Assembly: GCF_900163695.1 (NCBI RefSeq)
Contig: NZ_FUIC01000012.1
Coordinates: 1 to 64,000, forward strand
Direction: 5' to 3'
DNA from: Gulosibacter sp. 10
GTDB lineage: Bacteria; Actinomycetota; Actinomycetes; Actinomycetales; Microbacteriaceae
DNA length: 64,000 nt
The notes under the pieces were generated by a model, which saw only the letters and a list, made by a program, of their open reading frames with translations, was not told where the DNA came from and did not search any database. Shown here piece after piece: positions 50,744 through 59,063 of the stretch. Position 1 is the stretch's first letter, and every line of letters begins with the position of its first letter. The position numbers and the translations under genes were made by a program.

Positions 50744-51643
50744 ATGGCCATCCGAGGGTTTGACGAGTCGCTGCCGATCGATCTGCACACGCATTCGAGC
50801 GTGTCCGACGGCACGGAGCCGCCTGGCGCGGTCATCCGCGCCGCCGCGGCGGCCGGGCTCGGCACCGTCGCCCTCACGGACCACGACTCCTGCGCGGGAT
50901 GGGCCGAGGCCGCCGCGGCCGCCCGGGAGGCGGGCATCTCCTTCATCCCGGGAGTCGAGTTCTCGACCCAGATCGATCGGGCCTCGGTGCACGTGCTGGG
51001 CTATCTCGTGGACCCGGCGGACGCCGACCTGCTGGCCTCGATGACCGAGGTGCGGGAGAGCCGGCTCACCCGCGCGGAGCGCATGGTCGAGCGCATCGGC
51101 GCGGACTACCCGCTGACCTGGCAGGACGTGCTCGACGAATCGGAGCCGGACGCCACGATCGGCCGGCCGCACATCGCGGACGCGCTCGTCCGGCGCGGGA
51201 TCGTCGGCGATCGCACGGAGGCCTTCGAGGGGATCCTGCACTGGCGCGGCGGCTACTACCAGCCGCACCGGGCGCCGAGCCCCGTCGAGGCGATCGGCCT
51301 CATCCGCGCCGCGGGCGGCGTGGCCGTGCTCGCGCACCCCGCGAGCCGGGGCAAGGCCGCGCTGCGGCCGGGATGGATGCGGCGGCTGGTGGACGCCGGG
51401 CTGCAGGGGCTCGAGATCGATCACCGCGAGAACGACGAGGTCAGCCGCGGGCTGCTCCACGAGTACGCGCGGAAGCTCGATCTGCTCGTCACCGGCTCGA
51501 GCGACTACCACGGCACGGGCAAGCCCAACCGGCTCGGCGAGCACACGACGGCCCCCGAGCAGCTGCGGCGGATCCTCGAGCTGGGCACCGGGTCCCGGCC
51601 CGAGCTCGCAGTCGCGGATGACTCGGGGCAGCAGCAGCGCTGA
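50744..51643 (+). CDS. PHP-domain phosphoesterase (RNase AM/YciV-like)
   Basis: This 299-residue metal-dependent phosphoesterase of the PHP superfamily has motif I DLHTHSSVSDG near residues 13-23, motif II LTDHDS near 43-48, GVEFS near 66, a HPASRGK region and a C-terminal GSSDYHG. These are the trinuclear-metal ligands of YciV/TrpH-type enzymes. Characterised relatives hydrolyse 3',5'-nucleoside bisphosphates or 5'-ends of RNA. ATG 50744 lies six bases after TAGGAT (50732-50737), one of the clearest leaderless starts in the window. The 138-bp gap after it contains a shared terminator. Confidence 0.88.
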   Translation: MAIRGFDESLPIDLHTHSSVSDGTEPPGAVIRAAAAAGLGTVALTDHDSCAGWAEAAAAAREAGISFIPGVEFSTQIDRASVHVLGYLVDPADADLLASMTEVRESRLTRAERMVERIGADYPLTWQDVLDESEPDATIGRPHIADALVRRGIVGDRTEAFEGILHWRGGYYQPHRAPSPVEAIGLIRAAGGVAVLAHPASRGKAALRPGWMRRLVDAGLQGLEIDHRENDEVSRGLLHEYARKLDLLVTGSSDYHGTGKPNRLGEHTTAPEQLRRILELGTGSRPELAVADDSGQQQR

Positions 51644-51693
51644 CCCGGGACGGGGGCCCGCCCCGCACGTGCAGCAAGCCGGTCGACGGAGCG

Positions 51694-51729
51694 GCTACGC
51701 GGGCCATCGAGGAGGAAGGCCCGCGTAGC
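51694..51729. terminator. Bidirectional terminator between the PHP and dctA-like genes
   Basis: A perfect 12-bp stem GCTACGCGGGCC / GGCCCGCGTAGC has a 12-base loop. It lies between convergent stops at 51643 and 51782. Confidence 0.75.
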
Positions 51730-51781
51730 GCCTGTGCTCTGCCGACGCGGCAGTGGCATTCCGCCGCTGCACCGGCGGGGC

Positions 51782-53326
51782 TTATCGGTCCTCGTCGGAA
51801 GGACGCGCTTCTTTCCTGCGCGGTGCACGGTCCTGCCCAGAGGGATCTTCGGCGTCGACCGTGCGGATGCCTCGGGTCTCTTCACCCACCATGCGGATTT
51901 CCGGGAAATGATGCTCGTCAGGGCCGCCCGCGAACTTGGGCAGCGGAGGCTTGCCCTCCGCCCGACGCTTCTCGTTCACCTTCGCGTATTGGTCCTCTAC
52001 GCCGAGCATGATCGCGGAGTCCTCATTGGTGACGCCGCCCGCGAAGGCGATTTTCATAGCCTTCGGATTGAACTGCTTCTCCCATTTCGCGACGACGAAG
52101 GTGGCGACGCAGTTGCCGAGCAGATTGACGCATACCCGCATGGAGTCCATGATCCTGTCCGCACCGAGCAGCAGGGCCACGCCTGCCACGGGGAAGATGC
52201 CGAGGGCGGCGGCCGTCGCCGAGAGCGCGAGGAAGCTCGACCCGGGAACTCCGGCCATCCCCTTCGAAGTGAGCAGCAGGACGCCGAGGGCCGCGAGCTG
52301 CTGGCCGAGGCCGAGCTCTACTCCGAACGCCTGGGAGAGGAAGAGCAGCGCGATCGACAGATAGATGGCGGCGCCGTCGAGATTGAACGAATACCCGGTG
52401 GGAATGACCAGACCGGTGGTGGCGCGCGAGCATCCCGCGTTGGTCAGCTTGGTCATGATTCGGGGCATGACGGCCTCGGTGGAGGCCGTGCCCAGGGCGA
52501 TCAGGAGCTCATCCTTGATGTACTTGATGAAGCTCCAGAGATTCACTCCTGCGAAGAACCACGCGACGAGGAACAGCAGCCCGATGAACACGATGCCGGC
52601 CCCGTAGCAGGCGAGGATCAGCAGCCCGAAGGTGCCCAGGGTCTCGATGCCGTACTGGCCGATGATGAAGCCCATTGCGCCGAATGCGCCGATGGGCGCC
52701 ACTCGCATGATCCAGGCCATGATCTTGAAGACGATTTCCAGGATCAGTTCGAAGAGGCTCAGCACAGGTGCGCACCGTTTCGGGCCGATCACGATCACGG
52801 CGGCCCCGAAGAACACTGCGAAGAAGAGCACTTGGAGCAGGATGTTGTCTGCGAACGCCCCTACTGCGCTCTCGGGTATCACTCCCAAGAGGAATTCGGA
52901 CGTGGACTGCGGCTCTCCCGTGGCCTCCTCGAGTGCCGAGGTATCGAGGGTGTTCGGGTCCACGTCCATCCCTCGACCCGGCTGGACGAGATTCGCGACG
53001 ATCAGGCCGAATACGAGGGCGAACGTGGTTGCGGCGGTGAAATAGACGAGTGCTTTCACCCCTACGCGCCCGACCGATTTCACATCTCCCACTGCTGCGA
53101 TGCCGGTGACGATGACCAGGAAGATCAGCGGGGCGATGATCATCTTGATGAGTCGTATGAAGCCGTCGCCTAATGGCTTGAGCTCTGCGCCGATTTCCGG
53201 AAGGAAATGTCCCAGGGATATTCCGAGTACGACTGCCACGGCCAAGTGGAAGAACAGCGATTTGTAGAAGGGCTGGCGTTTGGGCTTGACGGTGATGCTA
53301 CTCGTCTCCGGCGACGGTGCCTTCAT
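51782..53326 (-). CDS. dctA: C4-dicarboxylate/amino-acid:cation symporter (DctA/GltP family)
   Basis: This 514-residue secondary carrier of the DAACS family has eight helices plus two re-entrant loops. The serine/threonine-rich hairpin LGTASTEAVMP near residue 238 and VIPTGYSFNLDGAAIY near 265-280 (cation site) are present. Other marks are GIPGSSF-like AGVPGSSFLALSA and the helix 8 segment RVCVNLLGNCVATFV. Gene symbol is by family resemblance; a glutamate carrier is the alternative. The C-terminal 60 residues are a charged tail. ATG 53326 faces a 282-bp gap shared with the NCS1 gene. This stretch is less GC-rich in codon position 3 than its neighbours, which may mark later acquisition. Confidence 0.85.
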   Translation of the reverse strand: MKAPSPETSSITVKPKRQPFYKSLFFHLAVAVVLGISLGHFLPEIGAELKPLGDGFIRLIKMIIAPLIFLVIVTGIAAVGDVKSVGRVGVKALVYFTAATTFALVFGLIVANLVQPGRGMDVDPNTLDTSALEEATGEPQSTSEFLLGVIPESAVGAFADNILLQVLFFAVFFGAAVIVIGPKRCAPVLSLFELILEIVFKIMAWIMRVAPIGAFGAMGFIIGQYGIETLGTFGLLILACYGAGIVFIGLLFLVAWFFAGVNLWSFIKYIKDELLIALGTASTEAVMPRIMTKLTNAGCSRATTGLVIPTGYSFNLDGAAIYLSIALLFLSQAFGVELGLGQQLAALGVLLLTSKGMAGVPGSSFLALSATAAALGIFPVAGVALLLGADRIMDSMRVCVNLLGNCVATFVVAKWEKQFNPKAMKIAFAGGVTNEDSAIMLGVEDQYAKVNEKRRAEGKPPLPKFAGGPDEHHFPEIRMVGEETRGIRTVDAEDPSGQDRAPRRKEARPSDEDR

Positions 53327-53440
53327 GATTCTCCTAGCCTCATCGTTGAGCTCTAGTTATTCGAGTTTTGACGCAGTGCGTTCGCACCGCTGGTTCAGCA
53401 TGCTAGGCAGGGCAAGAAGATTCCGCAAGGGAGAAGCTGA

Positions 53441-53457
53441 ATTCCGCTATGCGGAAT
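53441..53457. promoter_or_regulatory. Inverted repeat IR1 upstream of the NCS1 permease gene
   Basis: ATTCCGC-TAT-GCGGAAT is a perfect inverted repeat with a three-base centre. It lies upstream of the TTGACA box, an activator-type position. A half site GATTCCGC precedes it at 53419-53426. It shares the ATTCC-N7-GGAAT layout with IR2. Confidence 0.6.
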
Positions 53458-53475
53458 CTATGGATCATCGAGGGC

Positions 53476-53504
53476 TTGACACGCTTCGGTGCTTGTGATC
53501 TAGT
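53476..53504 (+). promoter_or_regulatory. Candidate promoter of the NCS1 permease gene
   Basis: A perfect TTGACA (53476-53481), a 17-bp spacer and the -10-like TCTAGT (53499-53504) lie between the two inverted repeats. The -10 box is weak, as expected for an activator-dependent or tightly regulated promoter. Confidence 0.4.
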
Positions 53505-53526
53505 TCGTTTCAGTTACCGGAATCAC

Positions 53527-53545
53527 GATTCCATGATGCGGAATC
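53527..53545. promoter_or_regulatory. Inverted repeat IR2 between promoter and NCS1 gene
   Basis: GATTCC-N7-GGAATC has perfect six-base arms. It lies downstream of the predicted start point, a repressor position, 86 bp from IR1. A further half site CGGAATC precedes it at 53518-53524. The regulator is not encoded next to it. Confidence 0.6.
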
Positions 53546-53608
53546 AAGGTCGATCGACGGCTCGGTGCCGGTGCGGACAACGACGTCATCAGCAAGCAAA
53601 GGAGCTTC

Positions 53609-55141
53609 ATGTCGGAACAGGACTATGTCCACGTGCCGAGCCGAGCCTCGCAGGGACTGCACGATCCGGCCCCCTCCGGGGTGTTCGCCGTCAACGCGGG
53701 CATCAGCCCGCGCCTGTACAACCGAGACCTCGCTCCCACGACCCGAACGGGGCGCACCTGGAGCGCGTACAGCATCTTCACGCTGTGGGCGAATGACGCC
53801 CACAGCCTCGGCAACTACGTGTGGGCCATCGGCCTCTTCTCGCTCGGGATGAGCGGGGGAGCCATCCTCGGAGCACTCGCCTTCGGGGCGCTGTTCCTGT
53901 TCATCCTCCTCACGCTCTCCGGATACATGGGAGAGAAGACGGGAGTGCCATTTCCGGTGATGAGCCGCATCTCGTTCGGCGTCTTCGGGGCTCAGATCCC
54001 CGCGCTCCTGCGAGGAGTGGTGGCGATCGCATGGTTCGGCATTCAGACCTATCTGGCCTCGCAAGTGCTCCAGGTCGTGCTCATCGCCGTCCTCCCCGCT
54101 CTCGAATCATGGCAGGAAGGCGCATTCCTCGGACTTTCGGCATTGGGCTGGGTGAGCTTCATGGCCCTCTGGCTTCTGCAGACGGTGATCGTCAGCTACG
54201 GCATGGAGATGATCCGGAAGTATGAGGCCTTCGCAGGCCCGGTCATCCTGTTCACCTTCGTAGCGCTCGCGGCCTGGGTGCTGTTCCAGGCGGAATTCAA
54301 GATCGCGTGGTCGAACGGCGACGCCGTGACGGGAGGCGAGATGTGGATCAAGATGCTCGGCGCCGCATCGGCCTGGGTGGCGATCTACGGCACGTTCGTA
54401 CTCAACTTCTGCGACTTCACACGCGGCGCGAAGTCTCGTAGATCGATCGTGCTCGGCAACTTCTGGGGAATCCCCATCAATATGCTTTTCTTCGGGTTCA
54501 TCGTCATCGTGCTGGCCGGCGGATCCTTCACGATCAACGGAGAGGCGATCACCTCGCCGGCCGATGTGGTCGCGGCGATCCCCAACACGCTGCTTCTCGT
54601 GCTGGCCTCCTTCGCGTTGATCGTCCTGACGATCGCGGTGAATCTGATGGCGAATTTCGTCGCCCCGACGTACGCGCTGACGAACCTCTTCCCGAGGCAT
54701 CTGAATTTCCGGAAATCCGCAATCATCTCCGCCGTGATCGGTGTGCTCATCCTCCCTTGGAACATGTACGACTCGCCGGTCGTGGTGGGCATCTTCCTGA
54801 ACGGCCTGGGTGCCCTGCTCGGCCCGCTATTCGGCATCATCATGATCGACTACTGGCTCATCAAGAAGCAGCGCATCAACGTGCTGGACCTCTACGTCGA
54901 TGCGCCTTCGGGCGATTACTACTACCGGAACGGGTTCAACCCCCGTGCCGTGGCCGCGCTGGTGATATCCGGTGCGTTGGCGCTGACCATCACCTTCGTG
55001 CCGCTGTTCCAGGTGGTCAGCTCGTTCTCATGGTTTATCGCCGCTGCGCTGGGCGCCTTGACCTATGCGCTCGTCGCCGACCGTCGAGGTCCATTCGTAA
55101 GCGTCGACGGCGAAGAAATCGCCGCAACCCCTACGCACTGA
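53609..55141 (+). CDS. NCS1-family permease (hydantoin/allantoin/nucleobase symporter)
   Basis: This 510-residue, 12-helix carrier of the NCS1 (Mhp1/PucI) family imports hydantoins, allantoin or nucleobases with a cation. Signatures are SPRLYNRDLAPT near residues 33-44, TWSAYSIFTLWANDAHS at the first helix, FGIQTYL in helix 3 with the substrate-stacking aromatic region, and NFCDFTRGAK near 270. ATG 53609 has AGGAGC near the start. It is followed by the racemase-like gene after 15 bp, so the two form an operon. The region has somewhat lower GC3 than its surroundings. Repeated ATTCC/GGAAT operators lie upstream. Confidence 0.88.
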   Translation: MSEQDYVHVPSRASQGLHDPAPSGVFAVNAGISPRLYNRDLAPTTRTGRTWSAYSIFTLWANDAHSLGNYVWAIGLFSLGMSGGAILGALAFGALFLFILLTLSGYMGEKTGVPFPVMSRISFGVFGAQIPALLRGVVAIAWFGIQTYLASQVLQVVLIAVLPALESWQEGAFLGLSALGWVSFMALWLLQTVIVSYGMEMIRKYEAFAGPVILFTFVALAAWVLFQAEFKIAWSNGDAVTGGEMWIKMLGAASAWVAIYGTFVLNFCDFTRGAKSRRSIVLGNFWGIPINMLFFGFIVIVLAGGSFTINGEAITSPADVVAAIPNTLLLVLASFALIVLTIAVNLMANFVAPTYALTNLFPRHLNFRKSAIISAVIGVLILPWNMYDSPVVVGIFLNGLGALLGPLFGIIMIDYWLIKKQRINVLDLYVDAPSGDYYYRNGFNPRAVAALVISGALALTITFVPLFQVVSSFSWFIAAALGALTYALVADRRGPFVSVDGEEIAATPTH

Positions 55142-55156
55142 ATCGAGGAATCAACC

Positions 55157-55891
55157 ATGCGTATCTTGGTAGTGAACGTCAATACGACGGAGAGCATGAC
55201 CGAGGCCATCGCCGCCGCGGCGAAGGAAGTCGCATCGAGCGCGACTGAAATCATCGGCATCACCCCGCGCTTCGGAGCGGAATCGTGCGAGGGCAATTTC
55301 GAGAGCTACCTCGCCGCAATCGCGGTCATGGATGCAGTGGCGCGGTATGAGGGCGAATTCGATGCGATCATCCAGGCGGGTTATGGCGAGCACGGGCGGG
55401 AGGGGCTCCAAGAGCTCTTCGACGTTCCCGTCATCGACATCACCGAGGCCGCGGCATCGACCGCGGCATATCTCGGGCGGACGTACTCCGTGGTGACGAC
55501 GTTGGACCGGACGGTACCGCTGATCGAGGATCGCCTGCTGCTTGCGGGTCTCGACCGCAGGTGCGTGTCAGTGCGGTCCTCGGGGCTCGGGGTGCTGGAA
55601 CTCGAATCCGATCCGGAGCGAGCGGTCGAGGCGATCGTCGCGGAAGCGGAGCGGGCGGTGCTGCAGGACCGCGCCGAAGTGATCATACTCGGCTGCGGAG
55701 GGATGGCCGAGCTGAAAGATCGGGTGGTCGCACGCTGCGGAGTCCCCGTTGTAGACGGAGTCCAGGCTGCCGTCGCCGTTGCCGAAGGGCTGGTTTCGCT
55801 CGGCCTGTCCACTTCGAAAGCGCGAACGTATGCGAAACCGCGAGAGAAACGAGTGACGGGGTTCCCAGTGGACCGGCCGGCGTCATCATGA
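55157..55891 (+). CDS. Asp/Glu/hydantoin racemase-superfamily protein with one catalytic Cys
   Basis: This 244-residue protein is homologous over its whole length to hydantoin and allantoin racemases. It has the N-terminal phosphate-binding-like loop VNVNTTESMT and a C-terminal LGCGGMAEL with Cys180. Two-base racemases use a first Cys in an ACFGDPG-type motif near position 76, but here the matching stretch reads AGYGEHG with Gly75. A single-Cys superfamily member, arylmalonate decarboxylase, also has Gly at that position. So this may be a decarboxylase, isomerase or lyase instead of a racemase. It is co-transcribed with the NCS1 permease, so a hydantoin-, allantoin- or malonate-like ring compound is plausible. 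SD region: GAGGAATCAACC before ATG 55157. Confidence 0.82.
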   Translation: MRILVVNVNTTESMTEAIAAAAKEVASSATEIIGITPRFGAESCEGNFESYLAAIAVMDAVARYEGEFDAIIQAGYGEHGREGLQELFDVPVIDITEAAASTAAYLGRTYSVVTTLDRTVPLIEDRLLLAGLDRRCVSVRSSGLGVLELESDPERAVEAIVAEAERAVLQDRAEVIILGCGGMAELKDRVVARCGVPVVDGVQAAVAVAEGLVSLGLSTSKARTYAKPREKRVTGFPVDRPASS

Positions 55892-55985
55892 ATCTGCTCG
55901 TCCAGTGGACGACTGCAGGGAAGACGCGCATTTCCGCTCGTCCACCATCCCGGGGACGCACCGCGAGGCAGTAGCGGTGGGGCCC

Positions 55986-56031
55986 GCCGTGACGCGCGCC
56001 GGGCGGGCAGCGCCGCCCGGCGCGTCACGGC
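55986..56031. terminator. Bidirectional terminator between the racemase-like and DEAD-helicase genes
   Basis: A long stem pairs 55986-56006 with 56013-56031, broken only by a two-base bulge. The loop is about six bases. Convergent stops are at 55891 and 56043. Confidence 0.8.
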
Positions 56032-56042
56032 CTGACGCGGGG

Positions 56043-57503
<1,461 letters not shown>

Positions 57504-57682
57504 AAAATCGCCCTAACAATACGGGAGTGGATCGGCGCCCGTCTGCCCGGGGCGCACCGTGCCTTCTGCGGCACCGTATGCAAGGGTATCGCGACCTCGC
57601 CGGGCGCGTCCCCGATCCCGCCGGAACGGCGCCCGTCGCGCACTCTGCCGACGGGCACGGGGCACTCAGTAGGATGGCCACT

Positions 57683-58345
57683 GTGACCAGCAATGCAGAG
57701 ACCAGCCCCGCAGAGCTCTACGCCGCTCTCGTCCCCTCGGCCGAACGACTGCGTCGCTTCGCGGCGCGCGTGCTCGTGAGCCTGCACGCCGAAGTCGTCG
57801 TGCTGCGCGAGAAGTACGCCTCCTCGCCCGTCGCGGGCACGATCGGCGCCGCCGCCGAGCGGTTCGGCCGGTACGCGGAGACGGCGCGGCAGGCGGTCCA
57901 GGAGGGACCGGAGCGCGAGCTCGACTCGCTCATCGCCGACCTCCGGGGGCGCACCGGCGGGAGGACGCACCACGAGCAGCTGCTCTCGGTGCACCTCAAC
58001 GCCGCCATCGTCGAGGACGCGCTCCGCCATCTCGCCGCGGGGCACGGCGAGGACGCCGCGGCCGCGGTCGAACCGCTGCTCGGCTGGCAGGAGGGGCACG
58101 ATCTGCTCCGGGACGCGCTCAAGGCGCTCTTCGAGATCGACAACCGGCTCGACGACCGGCTCGCGATGTGGGGCCGCCGGATCGCGGGAGACCAGGCGGT
58201 CTGGGCGCGACGCATCGTGGGCGTCGAGCCGGGGCGGCACGCCGACGAGGTCCGCGAGGGCGCGGACGAGATCGTGGAGCCCTACGTCGCCGAGCTGTTC
58301 GCGCAGCACTCGCGCCGGATGAACGCGCTCGAGCTGGCGGCCTGA
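57683..58345 (+). CDS. Ferritin-like-fold protein (MiaE-like neighbour of the DEAD helicase)
   Basis: This 220-residue, almost all-helical protein is of the ferritin-like type often encoded beside the rhlE-like helicase in actinobacteria. The helix pattern fits a four-helix bundle (about 10-45, 50-75, 90-120 and 125-160), followed by a further C-terminal helical part. I see no ExxH metal-binding pair, so a di-iron site is doubtful despite the MiaE-like annotation common for relatives. GTG 57683 is chosen over ATG 57674 because TAGGAT (57670-57675) lies seven bases before it and overlaps the ATG, predicting a leaderless mRNA. Confidence 0.65.
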   Translation: MTSNAETSPAELYAALVPSAERLRRFAARVLVSLHAEVVVLREKYASSPVAGTIGAAAERFGRYAETARQAVQEGPERELDSLIADLRGRTGGRTHHEQLLSVHLNAAIVEDALRHLAAGHGEDAAAAVEPLLGWQEGHDLLRDALKALFEIDNRLDDRLAMWGRRIAGDQAVWARRIVGVEPGRHADEVREGADEIVEPYVAELFAQHSRRMNALELAA

Positions 58346-58376
58346 GCGCCGGGCGGCCGCCGCGCCGCCGGAACGG

Positions 58377-58408
58377 GACGAGCCGGCACCCGAGGGTGCC
58401 GGCTCGTC
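58377..58408. terminator. Bidirectional terminator after the ferritin-like gene
   Basis: A perfect 14-bp stem (58377-58390 with 58395-58408) has a CGAG loop. It lies between convergent stops at 58345 and 58425. Confidence 0.85.
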
Positions 58409-58424
58409 GTCGCTCGAGGGCGCG

Positions 58425-58751
58425 TCAGAACGCCGAGGGCCCGGCGTGGCTCAGCCGGTCGAGCAGGTCGCCGTCGCTCGCGGCGCGGGAGCGCGGCAGC
58501 GCGATCGCCATCGCGAAGGCCACGATCGCCACGATCGCCACGAGCAGCGCCCAGATCGCCCCGCGGTCGTAGGCGAGCCACGAGAAGCTCGGGATCGTGA
58601 GCAGCCAGGTCGCCCCGGCCCAGTAGGCGAGGGCGACGGCGGCCGCCGTCCCGGGGATGAGCGCGAAGCCCACCGTGTGCCGGGGGCGGGCGACGAGCTG
58701 CGCCGCCACGCCGATGGCGAGGCCGAAGATGCCGGCGAACAGGATCTCCAT
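58425..58751 (-). CDS. Small three-helix membrane protein, unknown
   Basis: This 108-residue hydrophobic protein has three predicted membrane helices (about 4-20, 26-52 and 64-85) and a short charged C-terminal tail. It starts at ATG 58751, two bases after the DUF3107 stop, so it is translated from the same mRNA. No family is recognised. The AT-poor third codon positions and tight coupling support it as a real gene. It lies between a ferritin-like gene and DUF3107 in the helicase block. Confidence 0.65.
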   Translation of the reverse strand: MEILFAGIFGLAIGVAAQLVARPRHTVGFALIPGTAAAVALAYWAGATWLLTIPSFSWLAYDRGAIWALLVAIVAIVAFAMAIALPRSRAASDGDLLDRLSHAGPSAF

Positions 58752-58753
58752 GG

Positions 58754-58972
58754 TCAGGCCACGAACCCGATGCGCCGCTGCGTCTCCTCGCCGATCTCGA
58801 GGAAGGTGATCTTCTCCGCGTTCACGAGGAACACGCGCTCGCGGTCGTCGACGAACCGCGCCACGCCGGACTTGAACGCGTCGGTGAGGAGCGTTTCGAT
58901 CTCGGCGGCCGACTGGTTGCTCTCGAAGGTGATCTCCCGAGCGGAGTGCTCGATGCCGATACGGATTTCCAC
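58754..58972 (-). CDS. DUF3107 protein (TB9.4-like)
   Basis: This 72-residue protein belongs to the actinobacterial DUF3107 family, found next to adnAB-like genes (Rv3208A/TB9.4 in Mycobacterium tuberculosis). It starts with a VEIRIGIEHSAREITFES segment and continues with a helix and a beta-hairpin VFLVNAEKITFLEIG, here split for length. The start is GTG 58972, preceded by GAAAGG at an eight-base spacing on the coding strand. Function unknown. It is divergent from adnA across 91 bp and co-transcribed with the small membrane protein. Confidence 0.85.
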   Translation of the reverse strand: MEIRIGIEHSAREITFESNQSAAEIETLLTDAFKSGVARFVDDRERVFLVNAEKITFLEIGEETQRRIGFVA

Positions 58973-59063
58973 AGGTGCGCCTTTCGCTGGGGTCTGGGAC
59001 AGACACCAGGATAACGACCCCCGGCGGTGAAGCATGTCGGGGGCTCCGGATACCTTTGGGGCC

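Noticed and set aside
55888-55974. 28-codon open frame after the racemase-like gene
   Set aside because: It overlaps the racemase gene stop, has no ribosome site or recognisable product, and leads directly into a terminator hairpin.
57683-58345. Calling the ferritin-like protein a tRNA hydroxylase (MiaE)
   Set aside because: No ExxH di-iron ligand pairs can be seen, so the enzyme name is not supported; only the fold and context are kept.
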